From contig NC_041021.1 in NCBI RefSeq assembly GCF_004193775.1, positions 5,218,001 to 5,282,000 of the forward strand: a stretch of 64,000 nucleotides of DNA, read 5' to 3'. Position numbers and translations under genes: made by a program. Positions within the stretch are counted from its first letter, which is position 1, and each line of letters begins with the position of its first letter. Shown here one piece after another: positions 59,112-64,000 of this stretch. Source of the DNA: Glycine soja (Eukaryota > Streptophyta > Magnoliopsida > Fabales > Fabaceae). The notes below the pieces were generated by a model. It was not told the DNA's origin. It was given only the letters and a program-made list of their open reading frames with translations, and did not search any database.

Positions 59112-60779
59112 CACCCTGTCATACCCTAATTTCGTCCGGGGACCTGTGCTTGATGACATGCAACTTTTGTTTGGTCCTTGTGAGGTGCTTGGCACCCATC
59201 ATTAGGGAATTTGTGAAATTCTGGGACATGCCGGAAAACAAAAGAAAATATTGATGCACAATCCGTAAGGTTCCGTGACACACCGAAAATCAAATGGAAG
59301 CATCGTTGCACAATTAGTGAGGTTTCGTAACATTCTGTAAGTCAAAAAAGGGGATGATTATGTAATCCGCAAGGTTCCGTAACATTACGGAAAGAAAACA
59401 AGTATCATTACGAAATTCGTAAGTTTCCGTAACTTTACGAAAAAAGAATCACCAAAAAAAAGGCGGGGGGTGTACTTAGTAAAAATGGGGGTGCAAATAA
59501 CAACCAGGCCCACTTGGGCCCTCCAGAAGATTCCTCCAGAAGGCTGTTGCTTCTGGAGGAAGCAACCCTGCTCGCCTGGGCGAGCTGGGTGGCAAGCTTC
59601 TTACCCAATTTTCTATAAATAGGGGGAGAAGTGAAGTAGAAAAGGGTTCAGCCCCTTAGGCACTTCTCTCTCTTTCGAATTTGCTTAGGAAAATTGTTTC
59701 CGTGAAGAAAATCCAAGCCGAGGCGCTTCCGTAACGTTTCCGTAACGTTTCCGTGAGTGATTTCGCAAAGGTTTTCGACCGTTCTTCGATGTTCTTCATT
59801 CGTTCTTCATCGTTCTTCAGTCTTCAACGGGTAAATACGTCAAACCAAGCTTTTCGATTCATTCTATGTACCCGTGGTGGTCCACATTTTGTTTCATGTA
59901 TTTTTATTCTCGTTTCATTTATTTTTTATACCCCCTTTTGACGTGCTTAAGCCATTTTATTTAAGTCATTTCTCGCTTAACCTAAAAATAAAATAAATTT
60001 CCACCGATCGTTTGAATTGTATTATCCGTTAACTTTGGTCTAAATGAATTTCGACCGATCGGTCGTGCCGCAACCACGTTGGAAATAAAAAAAGAGGTAA
60101 AATAATAATATAATAATCAAAAAATATCTTTTAGTAAAATAAAACGGAAAATCAATCGGACGTTTTCTCTTTGGGATTTCTCATTCTTAATTGAATTGAC
60201 TAATAACTAAAGTGAAACTAAGGCTAAAATCAACTCGCCTAGTCAAGCTCGTCCACAAAAATAGGTTTTTGAAAGTTTATCATTTCAATTTCTTACTAAG
60301 TAAAATGGATCATTTTTAAGGTCCAACGCCTTAAAATGATCACCTTTTAAGTAAAAAAGAATCACTTGATTAATGCATAAGAAAGAACTACGTAGGTCTG
60401 ATTTCCTCATCGCAATTGAGGAATACGTAGGAGCAAAGGGAAACACCCTTGTCGACCACAAAAAGAGAAAAATATATAAAAAGGGTATAAAGGATATAAG
60501 GACATAAAAGGGAACGTAAAAATCAAAGTCATGTTTGCACATTCGATTAAAGGCTGTCGTCCCTTGTGGCGGACGTGTGGGGTGCTAATACCTTCCCCAT
60601 GCGTAAATACAACTCCCGAGCCTTTCACTTAAAAGTTCGTAGATCGCGTCTTTTCCGGTTTTTCCGACGTTTTCCTCAAATAAACATTGGTGGCGACTCC
60701 GCGCGTATTCCTTTCGTGGAACACGCATCCCGCGAGTCACGCGTCGCCCTCCTGCCGAAGGGTAGGTTGCGACACACCC
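59112..60779. repeat. Target duplication CACCC of the solo LTR
   Basis: CACCC at 59112-59116 and 60775-60779, identical, directly outside the TG...CA ends. Confidence 0.95.
59117..60774 (+). mobile_element. Solo LTR (Tat/Ogre-type family) inside Athila pol
   Basis: A 1,658-bp unit starting TGTCATACCCTAATTTCGTC and ending GGTAGGTTGCGACA, flanked by the exact duplication CACCC (59112-59116 and 60775-60779). A TATA box TATAAATA lies at 59614-59621. Its ends and several internal blocks (GGTCCAACGCCTTAA near 60321; ACCTACGTAG-type text near 60390) match the LTRs at 13729-14955 and 23002-24243, so it is the same family in opposite orientation. It is about 420 bp longer than those LTRs. Removing it with one duplication copy leaves the pol frame uninterrupted at that point. 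Confidence 0.93.
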
Positions 60780-62161
60780 CTATCATTCAGGCACCTGATT
60801 GGACAGCCCCATTTGAGCTAATGTGTGATGCATCCAATTACGCATTAGGGGTTGTCCTTGCTCAAAAGATTGATAAGCTGCCTCGGGTGATCTACTATGC
60901 TTCTAGAACTTTGGATGCTGCTCAAGCAAATTACACTACCATAGAGAAGGAGCTATTAGCGATAGTTTTTGCTCTTGAAAATTTTCGTTCATATTTGCTT
61001 GGTACTCATGTTATTGTTTATACTGACCATGCAGCTCTAAAGTACCTATTGAAGAAGGCTGAATCAAAGCCTAGATTAATCAGGTGGATGCTTTGGCTCT
61101 AAGAGTTTGATTTGGAGATCCGTGATCGAAGCGATGCACAGAACCTCGTGGCTGACCATCTGAGTAGGATTGAGCGTGTGTCTGAGGACACACCCATTCG
61201 GGATGATTTTCCGGATGACCATTTGTACATTCTGTATAATATTTCTGATTCCTTCCCCACTCCCTGGTTTGCTAATATTGTGAATTATTTGGTTGCTTCA
61301 GTTTTTCCTCCCTCATCATCTAAAGCTCAAAATGATAAAATTAAGAGTGATGCTAAGCATTATATTTGGGATGACCCCTATTTCTGGAAGTTGTGCAGTG
61401 ACCAGGTTATTAGGAGATGCATTCCAGACCATGAGATTGACTCGGTCCTGCAATTATGTTATTCTTCCGCACCAGGTGGCCATCTTGGCATACAGAGGAC
61501 AGCTCGCAAGGTGCTTGACTGCGGTTTCTACTGGCCCACCATCTTCAAGGATGCGTGGAGAATCTGTAGCACTTGTGAGCCTTGTCAGAGAGCAGGTGGC
61601 TCACCTTCATGGAGACAGCAAATGCCTCAACAACCCATGTTATTATGTGGGGTGTTTGATGTCTGGGGTATAGACTTTATGGGGCCTTTCCCTGCCTCTT
61701 TTGGTTTTGTTTATATTCTCCTTGCTGTTGATTATGTTTCAAAATGGGTGGAAGCCAAACCCACCAGAACTAACGATGCTAAGGTCGTTGTAGATTTTGT
61801 TAGATCTAATCTGTTTTGTAGGTTTGGAGTCCCTAGAGCCATCGTTAGTGATCAAGGCACCCATTTTTGTAACAGATCCATGTATACCTTGCTAAAAAAG
61901 TATGGGGTCGTGCATAGAATTTCCACACCTTACCACCCCCAAACTAATGGGCAGGCTGAGATTTCAAACATGGAGATAAAAAGGATCTTGGAGAAGATTG
62001 TGCAGCCGAACAGAAAGGATTGGAGCACCAGGCTAGATAATGCTCTTTGGGCGCATAGGACTGCCTACAAAGCACCCATAGGAATGTCACCTTATCGGGT
62101 TGTCTTTGGCAAGACATGTCATCTTCCTGTAGAGATAGAGCACTGGCCTACTGGGCTGTAA
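60780..62161 (+). pseudogene. Athila RNase H and integrase
   Basis: Continues the pol frame after the solo LTR. RNase H shows [18 protein letters not shown] (catalytic Asp), [18 protein letters not shown] (catalytic Glu) and [13 protein letters not shown] (catalytic Asp). A stop lies at 61100-61102, then the frame goes on. Integrase has the HHCC zinc finger ([24 protein letters not shown]), then the DDE core: [10 protein letters not shown], then IVSDQGTHF, then [17 protein letters not shown]. All three catalytic positions look intact. A stop at 62159-62161 follows a frameshift near 62140. Confidence 0.93.
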
Positions 62162-62571
62162 AGACCTGCAACTTCTCTATTGATCAGGCTGGAGAGGAAA
62201 GGAAGTTGCAACTAAGTGAGCTAGATGAGATCCGGTTAGAAGCCTATGAGAATTCCAAATTCTACAAGGAGAAGACCAAGAAGTTCCATGACAGCTTGAT
62301 AGCTAAGAAGGACTTCGTGGTTGGACAGAAACTTTTATTGTATAACTCTAGGCTCGAACTCATGAGTGGTAAGTTGAGGTTAAAGTGGATTGGTCCTTTT
62401 GTGGTGACTAATGTTTTTCCTTATGGTACAGTTGAGATCAAAAGTGAGTCCACAGATAAGAGCTTCAAGGTCAATGGACTTCGGCTGAAACCATTCCTCA
62501 TAAATCCCTCCTTAGTGGATGTAGTGGTGGAGGAGACCTCCTTACTTCACCCTACTTCTCTTCCGCCATGA
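62140..62571 (+). pseudogene. Athila integrase C-terminus
   Basis: In the frame reached after the shift: [20 protein letters not shown], then LDEIRLEAYENSKFYKEKTK and LRLKWIGPFVV. This is the integrase C-terminal domain of Athila elements, which contributes to DNA binding and oligomerisation. It ends with a stop at 62569-62571. Fourteen residues before 62140 in this frame are spurious. Confidence 0.88.
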
Positions 62572-62780
62572 CTTAGGGAGTTTTCTTTTTATATCTCCTT
62601 CTTTACTTTTATTCCACTTGTCCAAATTTATTGATTGTTTTGATTGTTCTTGATCTTATGATTGTGCTACATTGAGGACAATGTGTTATTTAAGTGTGAG
62701 GGGGGGGGGGGGAGATTGTTCTTTAATTTTGTTGGGTATTGAGATTGTTCTTTAATTTTGTTGGGTATTCTAGTTTAATT
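62572..62780 (+). other. Athila spacer with G13 run and 29-bp duplication
   Basis: Non-coding sequence after pol, ending in a run of 13 G (62700-62712). Then 62712-62740 is repeated exactly at 62741-62769 (GAGATTGTTCTTTAATTTTG plus nine more bases). The G-rich tract after GAGGACAATGTGTTATTTAAGT-like text is usual at this place in Athila elements. No gene. Confidence 0.8.
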
Positions 62781-63605
62781 CTGGATGTCCTCACGGAACA
62801 AATCCAAGAGATAGCGCCGAGATGCATGCTTTTTGCAGATGACATAGTCCTCCTTGGAGAGTCGAGGGAGGAGTTGAATGAGAGGTTGGAAACTTGGAGA
62901 CGAGCTCTAGAAACACATGGCTTTCGCCTAAGCAGAAGCAAATCAAAGTATATGGAATGTAAGTTCAACAAAAGAAGGAGGGTTTCTAACTCAGAGGTGA
63001 AAATAGGAGACCATATTATCCCTCAAGTCACACGGTTTAAATATCTTGGGTCTGTAATACAGGATGATGGAGAAATTGAAGAGGATGTGAATCATCGCAT
63101 TCAAGCAGGATGGATGAAATGGAGAAAAGCATCGGGGGTGTTATGTGATGCAAAGGTACCGATCAAGCTAAAGGGAAAGTTTTATCGGACTGCGGTAAGA
63201 CCGGCGATTTTGTACGGAACAGAATGTTGGGCGGTCAAGAGCCAACATGAGAATAAAGTAGGTGTAGCGGAGATGAGGATGTTGCGGTGGATGTGTGGTA
63301 AGACTCGACAGGATAAAATTAGAAACGAAGCTATTAGAGAGAGGGTTGGAGTAGCACCTATTGTAGAGAAGATGGTGGAAAATAGACTTAGGTGGTTTGG
63401 GCATGTAGAGAGAAGACCGGTAGACTCTGTAGTGAGGAGAGTAGACCAGATGGAGAGAAGGCAAACACTTCGAGGCAGAGGAAGACCCAAAAAGACTATA
63501 AGAGAGGTTATCAAAAAGGATCTCGAACTTAATGATTTGGATAGAAGTATGGTACTTGATAGAACATTATGGCGGAAGTTGATCCATGTAGCCGACCACA
63601 CCTAG
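62781..63605 (+). pseudogene. LINE reverse transcriptase, 3' fragment
   Basis: About 274 codons without a stop, beginning at the truncation point. CMLFADDIVLLGESREELNE contains the intact catalytic FADD box. RLSRSKSKYMECKF and RFKYLGSVIQDDG (end of the RT domain) follow, then RAGWMKW-like, AILYGTECWAVK, MRMLRWMCGKTR, WFGHVERRP and GRGRPKKTI blocks. These are typical of the C-terminal region of plant RTE-like LINE proteins. The stop TAG is at 63603-63605, just before the tail. There is no start codon of its own; the endonuclease and the first half of RT are missing. Confidence 0.93.
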
Positions 63606-63634
63606 TGGGATAAGGCGTTGTTGTTGTTGTTGTT
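62781..63634 (+). mobile_element. 5'-truncated RTE-like LINE
   Basis: An 854-bp insertion flanked by the exact 16-bp duplication GTATTCTAGTTTAATT (62765-62780 and 63635-63650). It ends in a (GTT)n tail (63617-63634) rather than poly(A), as in RTE-type LINEs. Only the 3' part of the reverse transcriptase gene is present, so the copy arose by incomplete reverse transcription. It inserted after the Athila element. The coding part is open to its natural end, so it is probably the youngest insertion here. Confidence 0.92.
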
Positions 63635-63650
63635 GTATTCTAGTTTAATT

Positions 63651-64000
63651 TTATTAGGTTTTTTTTCTAGGTTAATTTTGTTATTTTGGTTTTATGTTTT
63701 GTGTACAACATTGCATGTTCCTCTTTGAATTTTGGGTTATGTACAAGTAATGGGTAATTGTTTTTGAAATAGGAGTCTCTTGGCATATTCAAAATTCCTA
63801 TAGGAAAACAAATTTGCAATAGCAAAATGAGATATAACAAACATTCATAAGAGCAAAAATTACAGTAGCAATCACAAATTTCTAGTATCATTCCATATTG
63901 AAACAATTCATAGCAGAAAATCTTTATGGACATTCTCAGGGACATAAGCCTGACAAGTATAATTCCAGTTGAACAGAGAAAGAAAAGGCCATGATACTTA
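63651..64000 (+). other. Athila 3' spacer continuing past the window
   Basis: AT-rich sequence resuming the text interrupted by the LINE. No gene, LTR start or polypurine tract was recognised. The minus-strand frame at 63667-63945 has no recognisable domain. Confidence 0.5.

Larger units (their letters stand above)
54001..64000 (+). mobile_element. Athila-lineage Ty3/gypsy retrotransposon, 3' end outside
   Basis: Order: 5' LTR, tRNA-Asp primer-binding site, leader, gag, protease, RT, RNase H, integrase, long spacer. Gag (Retrotrans_gag) and the IN-to-spacer layout are of the Athila type. Two later insertions lie inside: a solo LTR (59117-60774) and a truncated LINE (62781-63634). The coding region is broken by at least seven in-frame stops and three frameshifts. 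The left edge lies in the CACTA DUF4216 frame. The 3' LTR should follow beyond 64000. I see no envelope-like frame in the spacer within the window. Confidence 0.9.

Noticed and set aside
62739..62780. First 14 codons of the LINE frame
   Set aside because: They are Athila spacer sequence that happens to be in frame with the truncated LINE; the LINE starts at 62781 after the target duplication.

Overview
This is plant nuclear DNA, most likely soybean (Glycine) or a close legume. It is AT-rich, has long (AT)n and (AC)n tracts, and holds one recognisable cellular gene among layered, decayed transposable elements. The legume assignment rests on recognising element types: Tat/Ogre-type gag, Athila-type gag-pol, a Sirevirus-like LTR rich in GTAATCGATTAC palindromes, and a CACTA element with DUF4216 and ULP1-like products. 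It is an inference from family knowledge, not a database match.

Layout. (1) 1-13.4 kb: gene-poor AT-rich DNA with MITE-like fragments, local tandem repeats and microsatellites. (2) 13.4-26.6 kb: a nest. A decayed LTR-like sequence appears to be split by a 10.5-kb minus-strand Tat/Ogre-type element (13729-24243, exact target duplication ATAAG). That element keeps gag but no recognisable pol. Its gag is split by a plus-strand Sirevirus-like solo LTR (19031-20605). (3) 26.6-37.5 kb: a single-exon ZF-HD (zinc finger-homeodomain) transcription factor gene at 29946-31022, in AT-rich flanks with microsatellites and a fold-back MITE (36048-36635, duplication TAA). (4) 37.6-46.9 kb: a degenerate minus-strand LINE of L1 type. 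Its ORF1 is interrupted by an LTR element (41368-46089, duplication ATAAT) whose two outer ends are both U3 ends in inverted orientation. (5) 46.95-54.0 kb: a minus-strand CACTA element with a terminal CACTA repeat, a hairpin-rich subterminal region, a broken multi-exon ULP1-like gene and a DUF4216 fragment. (6) 54.0-64.0 kb: an Athila-lineage retrotransposon cut into the CACTA. Its RT/RNase H region holds a solo LTR (59117-60774, duplication CACCC) of the same family as the Tat/Ogre-type LTRs in part 2. Its 3' spacer holds a 5'-truncated RTE-like LINE (62781-63634, 16-bp duplication). The Athila 3' LTR is not in the window.

How the parts relate. The elements do not cooperate; they record successive insertions. 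Relative ages follow from nesting: the L1-type LINE predates the CACTA, which predates the Athila element, which predates the solo LTR and the truncated LINE. Almost every transposon reading frame is broken by stops and frameshifts, and two reverse transcriptases carry D-to-N changes in the catalytic motif. The ZF-HD gene is the only frame that looks intact and under selection.

The most unusual structures are the inverted-U3 LTR element and the arrays of short hairpins (constant loop, varying but complementary stems) in two unrelated LTR elements. No prokaryotic features, CRISPR arrays, rRNA or tRNA genes were seen.
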